Positions 1-6,817 of a stretch of DNA of 6,878 bases are shown one piece after another. Each line of letters begins with the position of its first letter. Within the stretch, counting starts at the first letter, position 1. A program made the translations under genes and the position numbers. A model generated the notes under the pieces. The model made no database searches, was not told the origin of the DNA, and saw nothing but the letters and a program-made list of their open reading frames with translations. The DNA is from Acidobacteriota bacterium. Its GTDB lineage: Bacteria > Acidobacteriota > Terriglobia > UBA7540. The stretch is from positions 1-6,878 of the forward strand of contig JAJYNF010000126.1 in assembly GCA_021786455.1 (NCBI GenBank). Reading direction: 5' to 3'.

Positions 1-2460
1 TCCTATTCGAGCTTTATCGGCAACTATTACATAGGCGCTTTCTTGAGTTCGCTGGGTACAGGCGCTCTGATTTTTCTGGTGGTGGCGGCCTCAGAACCCC
101 TATACCGCGCGGCGTTCCCCGGTCTGCCTTCGATTCGGCGCACTCTGAGCTGGTCGGGCCTGCGGTCGCGCTCATTTTTTATTGCCAACGTGGTCGGCAT
201 CGCCATGACGTTTTTCTTTTTCGCTTATCAGACGGTTTTCTATTTGATCGCTAACCGGCTGGGAGCATGGGCGCCATCCGACCTTCCGTTTTCAAATCAG
301 CTCAATACCGCCATCCCTTGGGTATCGGTGCTCTTCATCGGCTTCTTTCCCGCCGTCTCGGAGGAGATGCAATTCCGCGCTTTTGCCGTTCCATTTCTCC
401 GAAAAACCTTTCGCTCGCTTCCCGCCGGCATCATTGCCGCGGCGTTCGTCTGGGGATTTCTCCACTCCGCATATCCGAATCAACCGTTTTTCATCCGAGG
501 GCTCGAAGTCGGCTTTGCGGGCATTATTGTCGGAATCTTGATGCTTCGGTTTGGCGTCGTGGCCACGATGATCTGGCATTATTCCGTGGATGCTCTTTAC
601 ACGGCCTTCCTGCTTTTGCGGTCCCACAATCGCTATCTGATGGTTTCGGGCGGTTTGACTGCGGGCATCATGCTTGTCCCCCTGGGGATTGCCTTCATCT
701 CCTATCTTCGAACGGGGACGTTCAGCGATGATGCGTCCGTAACGAATGCAGCCGCCGGAGTGCGGCGGCGGCCGGAAGAATCGGCGGAAGGAACCGCCAG
801 CGCGGCCGCACCCTTCGTTTACGCGCCGTTGCCCAAACGACGAAGAAGGCTGGCGGCAGCCGTCATTTTGGTCTCGGCGGGGCTGGCGATGATTCCGGCC
901 TACCGGTTTGGCAAAGGCATTCGACTCCGCGAAACTCGCGCCCGGGCGGAGCGTGTTGCGAGCCAGTTTTTGCGCAACCAGAGCGTCCGCGTCAAGAGCT
1001 TTCACCGTGTCGCCTGGCTTGATGAGAATGTGGACCCCTTGGCTTTACGTTATCTGCTACAGCGGCGTTCGGTGGAGCAAGCGGATCGAATCTATCGCCA
1101 GGCGACCCGTCTTGAGCTATGGGAAGTCCGCTTTTTCCGCCCGCTGCACCGCAACGAATACCGAGTCTTCGTTGATGTGACGGACGGGCAAGTCTTCGAT
1201 TTCCAGCATTTGTTGAACCAGGATGCGCCCGGCGCGTCGCTCACGCCAGCGCAGGCAAAATCACTGGCTGAACAATTTCTGGAAAGCCAGGGTTATCGCT
1301 TGGACGGATTTGAGCTTCAAAATTCCCAAGCCAAAAAGCAAAAAGCGCGCGAGGACTATACCCTCACGTGGCAGGCAAAAGGCGGCGATCCCCGCAATGT
1401 AGATCGCGCGCATTATCGGCTTGTGGTGAATATCGCGGGTGGTCAAGTTGTGGGAATGTCGCGCTATTTCAAGCTGCCCGAGAGCTGGGTTCGCCAGCGG
1501 GAAGCATCGCATCTGGGCAATACCGTGCTTCTGGCCTTGAGCGGCCTTCTCTACTTGGCGTTGACAGGCGGCTTTATTATCTTGCTTGCGCGACAGGTGC
1601 GGGCAGGGAAGATTCAGTGGCGCCGCGCGTTATGGGTCGGGATTATCCTCTTGGTGGTCTCGCTGCTGAGCGAGCTGAACCGGCTGCCAACGATTTTCCA
1701 GCAGTACGCGACTTCCACTTCGCTGGTTAGTTTCTGGATTGAGATTGCCGCATCCCTGGCGGTGGCTCCCTTGTTGATTGGGGTTGCGGGATGGCTCATC
1801 GTGGGTCTTGCGGCAAGTTTCTATCCGGATGCCTGGCAGATAACCCGCGGCTTGGCACGGCGGGCTTGGCGACGCGACGCCCTCCTTGCCGTCCTGTCAA
1901 GCCTTGCTGCCGGGGCGGCCTTAGCGAAACTTGCCTTGCTGTTTTCCGACCGCTTTCACGCGGTCGCTCCCGTGAGTATCGCTTTGTTTCCCGCCTTGAT
2001 GGATTCGCTATTCCCCGCAGGAGGATTTTTCCTCAGCGCCGTCATGGCCGTGTTCTTCGGCGCCTCGGCCGTTGCCTTGATCATCTATAGCGCGAGGCTT
2101 GGCTGGCGACGCGGCGCCTGGTGGTTATGGGCGGGGCTCCTGCTGATATTCATCGCGCTTGGCCCTTCAGGCGCTCACTCGGTGAAGGAATATCTGGCGG
2201 GGTGGGTGTTAAATGCAGTTCCACTGACAGTGGCAGGGTTAGTGGTCGGTCTGTTCTTCCGATCCAACGTCTTGGCTTACGTGGCCGCGACATTCACGCT
2301 GGCGGTCGCAATGCCACTGGTCGTGTTGTTGTCGCAACCGGCGACCTTTTACCTATGGAACGGCTTCATCCTCGCGCTGATAATATTGGCGGTTTTCGCG
2401 TGGCTCTTCCTGCCAGCGCCCCGCCCAACGGCTGCCGAAACCCCGCCCGCGGCCGCCTGA
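1..2460 (+). CDS. CPBP-family intramembrane metalloprotease fused to tandem PepSY-like modules (5' partial)
   Basis: The reading frame is open from the first base, so the true start lies upstream; a TTG at 43 is available but has no convincing ribosome site. Numbering residues from base 1 (819 seen), all three CPBP (Abi/Rce1-type) motifs are present: EExxxR at 121-126 (EEMQFR), a Trp/Phe-rich helix ending in His155 (WGFLH), and HxxxD at 193-197 (HYSVD). These are the expected zinc and catalytic residues inside membrane helices. A loop at about 240-280 rich in Ala, Pro and Arg leads to another helix. Two soluble PepSY-like copies follow (about 317-401 and 413-496), each with an A-x-x-F-L helix and a strand pair ending in GQV. 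At least eight further hydrophobic helices run to the C-terminus. CPBP proteins act as prenyl-protein or bacteriocin-immunity-type proteases; the substrate here is unknown. The gene ends 12 bases from a convergent gene. Confidence 0.9.
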   Translation, partial: SYSSFIGNYYIGAFLSSLGTGALIFLVVAASEPLYRAAFPGLPSIRRTLSWSGLRSRSFFIANVVGIAMTFFFFAYQTVFYLIANRLGAWAPSDLPFSNQLNTAIPWVSVLFIGFFPAVSEEMQFRAFAVPFLRKTFRSLPAGIIAAAFVWGFLHSAYPNQPFFIRGLEVGFAGIIVGILMLRFGVVATMIWHYSVDALYTAFLLLRSHNRYLMVSGGLTAGIMLVPLGIAFISYLRTGTFSDDASVTNAAAGVRRRPEESAEGTASAAAPFVYAPLPKRRRRLAAAVILVSAGLAMIPAYRFGKGIRLRETRARAERVASQFLRNQSVRVKSFHRVAWLDENVDPLALRYLLQRRSVEQADRIYRQATRLELWEVRFFRPLHRNEYRVFVDVTDGQVFDFQHLLNQDAPGASLTPAQAKSLAEQFLESQGYRLDGFELQNSQAKKQKAREDYTLTWQAKGGDPRNVDRAHYRLVVNIAGGQVVGMSRYFKLPESWVRQREASHLGNTVLLALSGLLYLALTGGFIILLARQVRAGKIQWRRALWVGIILLVVSLLSELNRLPTIFQQYATSTSLVSFWIEIAASLAVAPLLIGVAGWLIVGLAASFYPDAWQITRGLARRAWRRDALLAVLSSLAAGAALAKLALLFSDRFHAVAPVSIALFPALMDSLFPAGGFFLSAVMAVFFGASAVALIIYSARLGWRRGAWWLWAGLLLIFIALGPSGAHSVKEYLAGWVLNAVPLTVAGLVVGLFFRSNVLAYVAATFTLAVAMPLVVLLSQPATFYLWNGFILALIILAVFAWLFLPAPRPTAAETPPAAA

Positions 2461-2472
2461 GCCGGAAGCCTG

Positions 2473-3450
2473 TTAGTAGAGCACTTCGGACAGCAGAAGG
2501 TGGCTCTGTCCATTCCGCCAGAGAGCGTATTGTAAACGGAACTGAGCATTCATGGAGGCCGCTCCGACCTCACCCCGCGGGTTCATAGCGATGACAGCGG
2601 ACTGACTTTCCTTGTTCCTGGAATCCGTTTGCGCCATATGTTGAAGAAGCTCGTTGCACGCCTCCTGAGGTGATGCTCCGCGCTCCATCATTCGGACGAT
2701 TGAGATGCTCGTGCAATAGTTCGTCATGAGGTCTCCGTCGCCGGTAGCGGAAGCTCCGCCGGCTTGGTCATCGGCATAAAAGCCGCAGCCCACCAGCGGC
2801 GAATCCGCCACGCGCCCGGGAATTTTCCATGCCAAGCCGGAAGTTGAGCAGCCGGCTACGATATGGCCGTTTCCGTCGGTCGCCACCATTCCGATTGTGT
2901 CGTGATTTTCCGGCGTAATCCAGTAGGTCAGATGATTAGGCGTGGCCTTCCATTTGAGCCATCGCTCCAGGCTGGCAGGGGTTAGTAGTTGTTCAGCGTG
3001 AAAACCCATCTTGAGGGCGAAAAGAAACGCGCCCTCGCCGGCCATCGTCGTGTGCCGGGTTTTTTCCATCACCAACCGAGCTACGGAAATCGGGTTTTTG
3101 ATATGGTGAAGATTGCAAATTGAGCCTGCGCGGTGCCGCGTGCCATCCATGATGCCAGCATCCAACTCAACCACGCCGTCTTCGTTGGGCAAACCGCCAT
3201 AGCCAACGCTCATTACTTTCGGATCGTCTTCGACCACATTGATTCCCTTCTCAACAGCATCGAGAAGGCTCCCGCCGGAGTGAAAGACTTTAGCGGCTTG
3301 CTCATTAGCCGCCTGACCGAAAGGCCAGGTGGAAAGAAACACCGGTTGCAAACGCGCATCTCCCGAAGCATCGCTGGCTGAAGACGAAGCTGCCACCGCC
3401 CCGGCGACAGCGACCGACTTCATAAAATCTCGACGACTAACAATTTCCAT
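2473..3450 (-). CDS. Tat-exported glycosylasparaginase / isoaspartyl peptidase (Ntn hydrolase)
   Basis: This 325-residue protein belongs to the N4-(beta-N-acetylglucosaminyl)-L-asparaginase family, which cleaves the GlcNAc-Asn bond; some relatives cleave beta-aspartyl peptides. The nucleophile motif HDTIGM places the catalytic Thr at 185, where self-cleavage between Asp184 and Thr185 would yield alpha and beta chains. The spacing to Thr203, Arg213, Asp216 and Thr236-Gly237-x-Gly239 equals that of the Flavobacterium enzyme (Thr152, Thr170, Arg180, Asp183, Thr203-Gly204-x-Gly206), as I recall it. Trp42 is the probable counterpart of its active-site Trp11. The N-terminus has a textbook twin-arginine signal, SRRDFMK at 5-11, then a hydrophobic Ala/Val stretch, so folded export to the periplasm is expected. 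The ATG is preceded by GGAGGAGG four bases upstream. It is not in an operon with its neighbours; the exact substrate cannot be read from the sequence. Confidence 0.93.
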   Translation of the reverse strand: MEIVSRRDFMKSVAVAGAVAASSSASDASGDARLQPVFLSTWPFGQAANEQAAKVFHSGGSLLDAVEKGINVVEDDPKVMSVGYGGLPNEDGVVELDAGIMDGTRHRAGSICNLHHIKNPISVARLVMEKTRHTTMAGEGAFLFALKMGFHAEQLLTPASLERWLKWKATPNHLTYWITPENHDTIGMVATDGNGHIVAGCSTSGLAWKIPGRVADSPLVGCGFYADDQAGGASATGDGDLMTNYCTSISIVRMMERGASPQEACNELLQHMAQTDSRNKESQSAVIAMNPRGEVGAASMNAQFRLQYALWRNGQSHLLLSEVLY

Positions 3451-3715
3451 TTTGCCTCCTCCACGTGAAGCCCATAGCTAATTCCCACGGGCTGGTTTTT
3501 CCCCTGCGGTCCCGCGGGTCCGAATGAGCTTAGCATGTTAAGCGAACTTTCGGCGAGACTCTAACCGCTCCGAGGCGCGCTGCGCCGCCAATGAATGTTG
3601 TTCTTGAGCGGCGTGCGCGGGTGAGTGTGCTAGCGGTGGCGCGCCTTTCATGCGGCAATTTCACCGATTTGTAGGAGCGCCTCCTCAACCGGGCTGGGAC
3701 TCGACGAGGGCTGAC
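3451..3715. other. Non-coding spacer between tsaD end and glycosylasparaginase start
   Basis: Both flanking genes lie on the minus strand, so this 265-base stretch should carry the glycosylasparaginase leader and promoter and any tsaD terminator. I see a 16-base near-palindrome at 3528-3543 (GCTTA/TAAGC arms, seven of eight pairs matching) and an 8-base palindrome CCCGCGGG inside 3508-3521. A 5-bp inverted repeat (AGGAG-CGC-CTCCT) at 3673-3685 follows tsaD but has no T-run, so it is not a convincing terminator. I found no good -35/-10 pair and no credible small gene. Confidence 0.6.
3455..3462 (-). promoter_or_regulatory. Strong Shine-Dalgarno site of the glycosylasparaginase gene
   Basis: On the minus strand the bases GGAGGAGG lie four bases before the ATG at 3450. 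This fixes the start immediately ahead of the Tat signal and supports the twin-arginine N-terminus as translated. Confidence 0.8.
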
Positions 3716-4846
3716 TTAGACGCCGAGAGGGAACGAAGGGTGTGCGGTGAGCGATACTCCAGCCCGCTCACCGGCCGACAACCGAAAGTACGCCGCGGCC
3801 GCAATCATGGCTGCATTGTCGGTCGAAAGTTTGGAAGACGGGAAAAAGACCAGGAAGCCATCGCCTGCGGCCGACTTTCGAAAGCGCTCCCGCAAAGCGG
3901 AGTTTGAGGCTACCCCGCCGGCGACGAAGATTGAATTCACCCGCCCGCTACGGGCCGCCCTAAGCGTCCGCTCCACCAGATCCGTTACCACGGCCTCCTG
4001 AAACGACGCAACCAGATCGAGCGTTGCCGGAGAGCAACACTCGCGCCATTCGTCCGCCGAAATCTTCGCTGTGGCGCCTTTGTGTGAAGCCCATCGCTTC
4101 TCTGCCTCCTCCTGAAGCGCTGTGCCGCGGACACGATAGAGCACCGCCGTCTTAAGACCGGAAAAACTGAAGTCGAGCGGATTTCCCTTCATGCGGATGC
4201 GCCCCAGTTCGACTGCTTGGGGGTTGCCGTAGCGCGCCAGTCGGTCAATAACGGGCCCGCCAGGGTAACCGAGCGCCATCAGTTTGGCGACCTTATCGAA
4301 CGCCTCGCCGGCCGCGTCGTCACGGGTTTGCCCGAGCAATTCGTAGTGGAATCGGAGGGGGCCGTCTTGAGAGGAACATTCGACCCGATAAAGGCACGTG
4401 TGGCCTCCGGAAACCACCAAGGTGATGTTAGGGAAGCTGGCAACCGGAACAGTAGGGTCAGCCTCACGGTCGTTCCTATTTTGGAGCAAGACCGAGTGTA
4501 TATGTCCCTCCAGGTGATTGACGCCGATCAGCGGCTTGCCGAGCGACAGCGCCATGGCTTTGCCGTAAACCAAACCCACCAAAAGCGACCCGACCAGCCC
4601 GGGTCCTTCTGTAACCGCAATCGCGTCCACCTCCTCGACGGAAACACCTGCTTGCGTCAAGGCCTCATCCACGACCGGCCCGATTTTCTTAAGGTGTTCT
4701 CGCGAGGCGAGTTCCGGGACAACGCCGCCGAATTTTTGGTGCATTGGAATTTGCGAAGCAACGATGCTGCTGCGGATTTTCCACCCGTCCTCGACGACGG
4801 CAGCGGCTGTTTCATCGCAACTGGACTCAATGCCAAGCACGCGCAT
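3716..4846 (-). CDS. tsaD: tRNA N6-adenosine threonylcarbamoyltransferase TsaD
   Basis: TsaD (Kae1/Gcp, ASKHA fold) transfers the threonylcarbamoyl group from threonylcarbamoyl-AMP to A37 of ANN-decoding tRNAs, in the cytoplasm with TsaB and TsaE; neither partner is in this window. The 376-residue product begins MRVLGIESSCDET, as the family does. It has the metal-binding His111 and His115 (HLEGH), the nucleotide-site block VSGGHT at 145-150, DDAAGEAFDK at 176-185, FSFSGLKT at 226-233, AGGVASNS at 309-316 and the metal ligand Asp343 in STDNAAMIA. It is longer than the usual 335-350 residues because of extra loops near 122-138 and 240-272. The ATG at 4846 is chosen by family alignment and by GGTGA seven bases upstream. 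An in-frame ATG at 4876 would add ten residues without family support. The frame stays open far upstream, antisense to galU, which is a composition artefact. Confidence 0.97.
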   Translation of the reverse strand: MRVLGIESSCDETAAAVVEDGWKIRSSIVASQIPMHQKFGGVVPELASREHLKKIGPVVDEALTQAGVSVEEVDAIAVTEGPGLVGSLLVGLVYGKAMALSLGKPLIGVNHLEGHIHSVLLQNRNDREADPTVPVASFPNITLVVSGGHTCLYRVECSSQDGPLRFHYELLGQTRDDAAGEAFDKVAKLMALGYPGGPVIDRLARYGNPQAVELGRIRMKGNPLDFSFSGLKTAVLYRVRGTALQEEAEKRWASHKGATAKISADEWRECCSPATLDLVASFQEAVVTDLVERTLRAARSGRVNSIFVAGGVASNSALRERFRKSAAGDGFLVFFPSSKLSTDNAAMIAAAAYFRLSAGERAGVSLTAHPSFPLGV

Positions 4847-4869
4847 GGAATCGTCACCAGGATTCCATG
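4844..4869 (-). promoter_or_regulatory. Perfect inverted repeat enclosing the tsaD start codon and Shine-Dalgarno site
   Basis: The arms CATGGAATC (4844-4852) and GATTCCATG (4861-4869) are exact reverse complements separated by eight bases. In the tsaD transcript this would form a 9-bp hairpin whose 3' arm contains the AUG, while the loop (CUGGUGAC) contains the GGUGA that best serves as ribosome site, seven bases before the AUG. It could also be an operator shared with the divergent galU gene. The repeat is seen directly; any regulatory role is inference. Confidence 0.45.
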
Positions 4870-4892
4870 TTAGCATAGCGATGGCGTGGTTC

Positions 4893-4900
4893 AGGGGAGG
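4893..4900 (+). promoter_or_regulatory. Shine-Dalgarno site that decides the galU start
   Basis: AGGGGAGG sits three bases before the ATG at 4904. The in-frame GTG at 4886 has no such site and would add six residues unlike the family, so 4904 is preferred. Confidence 0.7.
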
Positions 4901-4903
4901 CCT

Positions 4904-5845
4904 ATGGCGCAAGAGGAGATCGCGGGGGCACCACTTCGCACTGCCGTTCTTCCGGTGGCGGGTCTGGGCACTCGTTTTTTGCCCGCCACGAAGGCCCAAC
5001 CGAAGGAGATGCTGCCCATTGTGGATAAGCCGCTGGTTCAATATGCCGTTGAGGAAGTGGCGGCTTCCGGAATTCCGATGGTCATCTTTGTGACGGGGCG
5101 CGGGAAGGAGGCCATTGAGAACCACTTCGACGTTTCCTTTGAGCTGGAGCACCAATTGGCAGGACGCGGCAAGGAAGAACTGAGAAGCCTGGTGCGGGCG
5201 GTCGCCGGCTTGGCGAAGGTTTGCTATGTCCGTCAGCAGCAGGCACGGGGTCTGGGCGACGCGATTCTGACGGCCCGGGGGTTGGTCGGCGATGAGCCGT
5301 TCGCGGTTGTTTTGTCCGACGATGTTATCGAGGCGCCCGTTCCCTGCTTGCGGCAGATGATGAAAGTGTACGCTCATTACGGTCGCAGCGTGGTCGCCAT
5401 CCAGCGGGTCAGTCACCGGCAAGTTTCGAACTACGGCATTGTCCAAGGTGTGCCTGAATCCCGCCACCACTGGGACGGCCGAGTTTTCCGGATCCAGAAT
5501 ATGGTTGAAAAGCCAAGCCCCGGCAAAGCTCCTTCCAATCTGGCGATTATCGGCCGATACATCCTGACACCTGGCGTCTTTCATCAGCTCGCCACCACTC
5601 AGCCTGGAGCGGGCGGCGAAGTCCAATTGACGGATGCCATGCGGCACCTCCTTGAGCGCGAGCCGATTTACGGCTGTGTGTTCGAGGGCCAGCGTTACGA
5701 TGCCGGCGATAAGCTGGGATTTCTTAAGGCTACCGTCGAGTTGGCCCTCAAGCGCCCGGATCTTGGATCAGACTTTAGGAAATATCTGAGGTCGCTGCTG
5801 CTGTCGCGTTCGGGCCCGCGAAGCCCGAGTGGGAACAGACCATGA
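4904..5845 (+). CDS. galU: UTP-glucose-1-phosphate uridylyltransferase
   Basis: GalU makes UDP-glucose from UTP and glucose-1-phosphate in the cytoplasm, supplying envelope polysaccharides, glycolipids, trehalose and galactose metabolism. The 313-residue product is close to the usual length of about 290-305. From the ATG at 4904 the nucleotide-binding loop GLGTRFLPATK lies at 20-30 and PKEMLP at 33-38. The metal-binding LSDD ends at 139-140, YGIVQG is at 177-182, VEKP at 201-204, EVQLTD at 239-244 and the sugar-binding YDAGDK at 265-270. All the expected signature blocks are intact. The C-terminus adds a short Arg/Ser-rich tail. It is divergent from tsaD across 57 bases, and its TGA overlaps the ATG of the following DinB-like gene (ATGA, 5842-5845), implying co-transcription and translational coupling. 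No clear promoter hexamers were recognised upstream. Confidence 0.95.
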   Translation: MAQEEIAGAPLRTAVLPVAGLGTRFLPATKAQPKEMLPIVDKPLVQYAVEEVAASGIPMVIFVTGRGKEAIENHFDVSFELEHQLAGRGKEELRSLVRAVAGLAKVCYVRQQQARGLGDAILTARGLVGDEPFAVVLSDDVIEAPVPCLRQMMKVYAHYGRSVVAIQRVSHRQVSNYGIVQGVPESRHHWDGRVFRIQNMVEKPSPGKAPSNLAIIGRYILTPGVFHQLATTQPGAGGEVQLTDAMRHLLEREPIYGCVFEGQRYDAGDKLGFLKATVELALKRPDLGSDFRKYLRSLLLSRSGPRSPSGNRP

Positions 5846-6332
5846 CAGACCCACAAGCAGGTTTGCGAAAGCATCTCCTCGAACTGTTGGCCGGGGGCAG
5901 CGCGCATCTGGCTTTTCACCAAGCCATTGCCGGTTTGCCGGCGCGGCTGCGGGGACGGGCTCCAGTTGGCTCACGCTCACACCCTGGCGGTTGCTCGAAC
6001 ACCTGCGCATCGCGCAATGGGACATCTTAGAATTCTGCCGCAACCCCCGCCACATGTCGCCGGAATTTCCCGCTGGCTATTGGCCATCAAGCACCGCCCC
6101 TCCAAACTCAGCAGCCTGGGACCGATGCGTGAAGGATTTCCGACGCGACTTGAAGCAAATGAAAATTCTCATTTCTGATCCCCAAGCCGACCTTTTCCGA
6201 CCCATTCCTCAGCGTCACGGTCAAACCCTCCTCCGCGAGACCCTGCTCGTTGCAGACCACAACGCTTATCACCTCGGCCAACTTGTCATGCTGCGCCGTC
6301 TGCTCGGCGCGTGGCGGGAAACATCACCCTGA
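5842..6332 (+). pseudogene. DinB/DUF664-family protein gene, split by a -1 frameshift
   Basis: The N-terminal part reads in one frame from the ATG at 5842 (MTDPQAGLRKHLLELL...) to about base 5970; that frame stops at 6030. The rest of the same fold continues in the neighbouring frame from about 5970 (WRLLEHLRIAQWDILEF...) to the TGA at 6330. Joined at Gly (5968-5970), the pieces give about 163 residues, the usual length for this family of four-helix-bundle, putative metal-dependent proteins. The DinB His triad appears as His in LLEH (6000-6002) and the HNAYH pair near the C-terminus. The downstream frame also stays open back to a GTG at 5829, but that extension (MGTDHDRPTS...) does not resemble the family. 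No slippery heptamer is visible at the junction, so a one-base deletion or sequencing error is likelier than programmed shifting. The gene is coupled to galU by ATGA. The biochemical function of this subgroup is unknown to me. Confidence 0.78.
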
Positions 6333-6373
6333 AGCCCTTCGAGATTGTGTTGGCGAGAAGCTTGCCGACCAGG

Positions 6374-6676
6374 CTACTTGTCGGAGGAAGACTTGGTATT
6401 AGCTGATGAGCGGACTGTTCCAGTGGCCGACGGCTTGCCTTCGCTTTTGGGATGACCGTCGCCTTTGCTTGCGCTTGAATCTTCCGCCGGGGCTGCCTTG
6501 CGCGCGTAGTCGGTAACGTACCAACCCGAGCCCTTGAATTGAATTGCCGGGGGAGAAAGCAACCGCTCCAGCTTGCCCCCACAACGTTTACATCGGACGA
6601 GCGGAGGGTCGCTAAATTTCTGGATCTTCTCGATCCGCGCTCCACATTTCGCACAGCCATACTCGTAGATCGGCAA
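6374..6676 (-). CDS. FmdB-type zinc-ribbon protein, TTG start
   Basis: The 100-residue product begins MPIYEYGCAKCG, the hallmark of the FmdB family of small zinc ribbons, some of which were named as putative regulators. Cysteines at 8, 11, 29 and 32 form two CxxC knuckles that should hold one zinc. The conserved FKGSGWYVTDY segment follows at about 47-57. The last 40 residues are a low-complexity tail rich in Ser, Ala, Lys, Gly and Pro, common in this family. The start is TTG at 6676: no ATG or GTG lies between it and the in-frame TAA upstream, the family begins exactly at MPIYEY, and GGGAAGG ends five bases before it. A near-consensus promoter (6709-6737) drives it with a leader of about 26 bases. 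It converges on the DinB-like gene with a 41-base gap. Its exact role is not established. Confidence 0.92.
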   Translation of the reverse strand: MPIYEYGCAKCGARIEKIQKFSDPPLVRCKRCGGKLERLLSPPAIQFKGSGWYVTDYARKAAPAEDSSASKGDGHPKSEGKPSATGTVRSSANTKSSSDK

Positions 6677-6708
6677 ATCAACCTTCCCATGCCTTCGTTA
6701 TCGTCGTT

Positions 6709-6737
6709 ATTATATCAACGGTCCACTCCTCAGTCAA
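6709..6737 (-). promoter_or_regulatory. Near-consensus sigma-70 promoter of the FmdB-type gene
   Basis: On the minus strand, TTGACT (6732-6737, five of six consensus bases) and a perfect TATAAT (6709-6714) are separated by exactly 17 bases. Transcription would start near 6702, giving a leader of about 26 bases before the TTG start codon, with GGGAAGG at 6682-6688 as ribosome site. Confidence 0.8.
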
Positions 6738-6765
6738 AAGCCGGCGTCCCGGGCTTAGGCGCAAG

Positions 6766-6794
6766 TTGTTCAGGAGCGAGCCTCTTGGTACACT
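6766..6794 (+). promoter_or_regulatory. Weak candidate promoter for the downstream gene
   Basis: TTGTTC (6766-6771) and TACACT (6789-6794) are 17 bases apart and lie just ahead of the ribosome site at 6807-6813. The match is only three of six and four of six bases, so the spacing and position carry most of the weight. It is back-to-back with the FmdB-type promoter. Confidence 0.35.
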
Positions 6795-6817
6795 GAGAGA
6801 CAGCATGGTGGAGTTTA

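Noticed and set aside
292..1005. Minus-strand open frame of 237 codons inside the CPBP gene
   Set aside because: It is antisense to a gene with clear catalytic motifs, is rich in Arg, Gly, Asp and Pro typical of shadow frames, and shows no recognisable domain.
3673..3685. AGGAG-CGC-CTCCT inverted repeat after tsaD
   Set aside because: A five-pair stem with a three-base loop and no T-run is too weak to call a terminator.
4847..5647. A 267-codon open extension upstream of tsaD on the minus strand, in frame with it and antisense to galU
   Set aside because: GalU is intact on the other strand with all signature motifs, TsaD homologues start at the 4846 ATG, and the extension resembles no domain I know. 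It is a codon-composition shadow.
5829..5969. Upstream part of the second DinB frame from the GTG at 5829, which would give a single 167-residue protein without a frameshift
   Set aside because: The family's N-terminal residues are found in the other frame from 5842; the 5829 frame encodes an Arg/Ser-rich sequence unlike DinB proteins.
6349..6369. Possible terminator hairpin GTTGGC...GCCGAC between the convergent DinB-like and FmdB-type genes
   Set aside because: The stem is six pairs including one wobble, the loop is nine bases, and no T-run follows on either strand.
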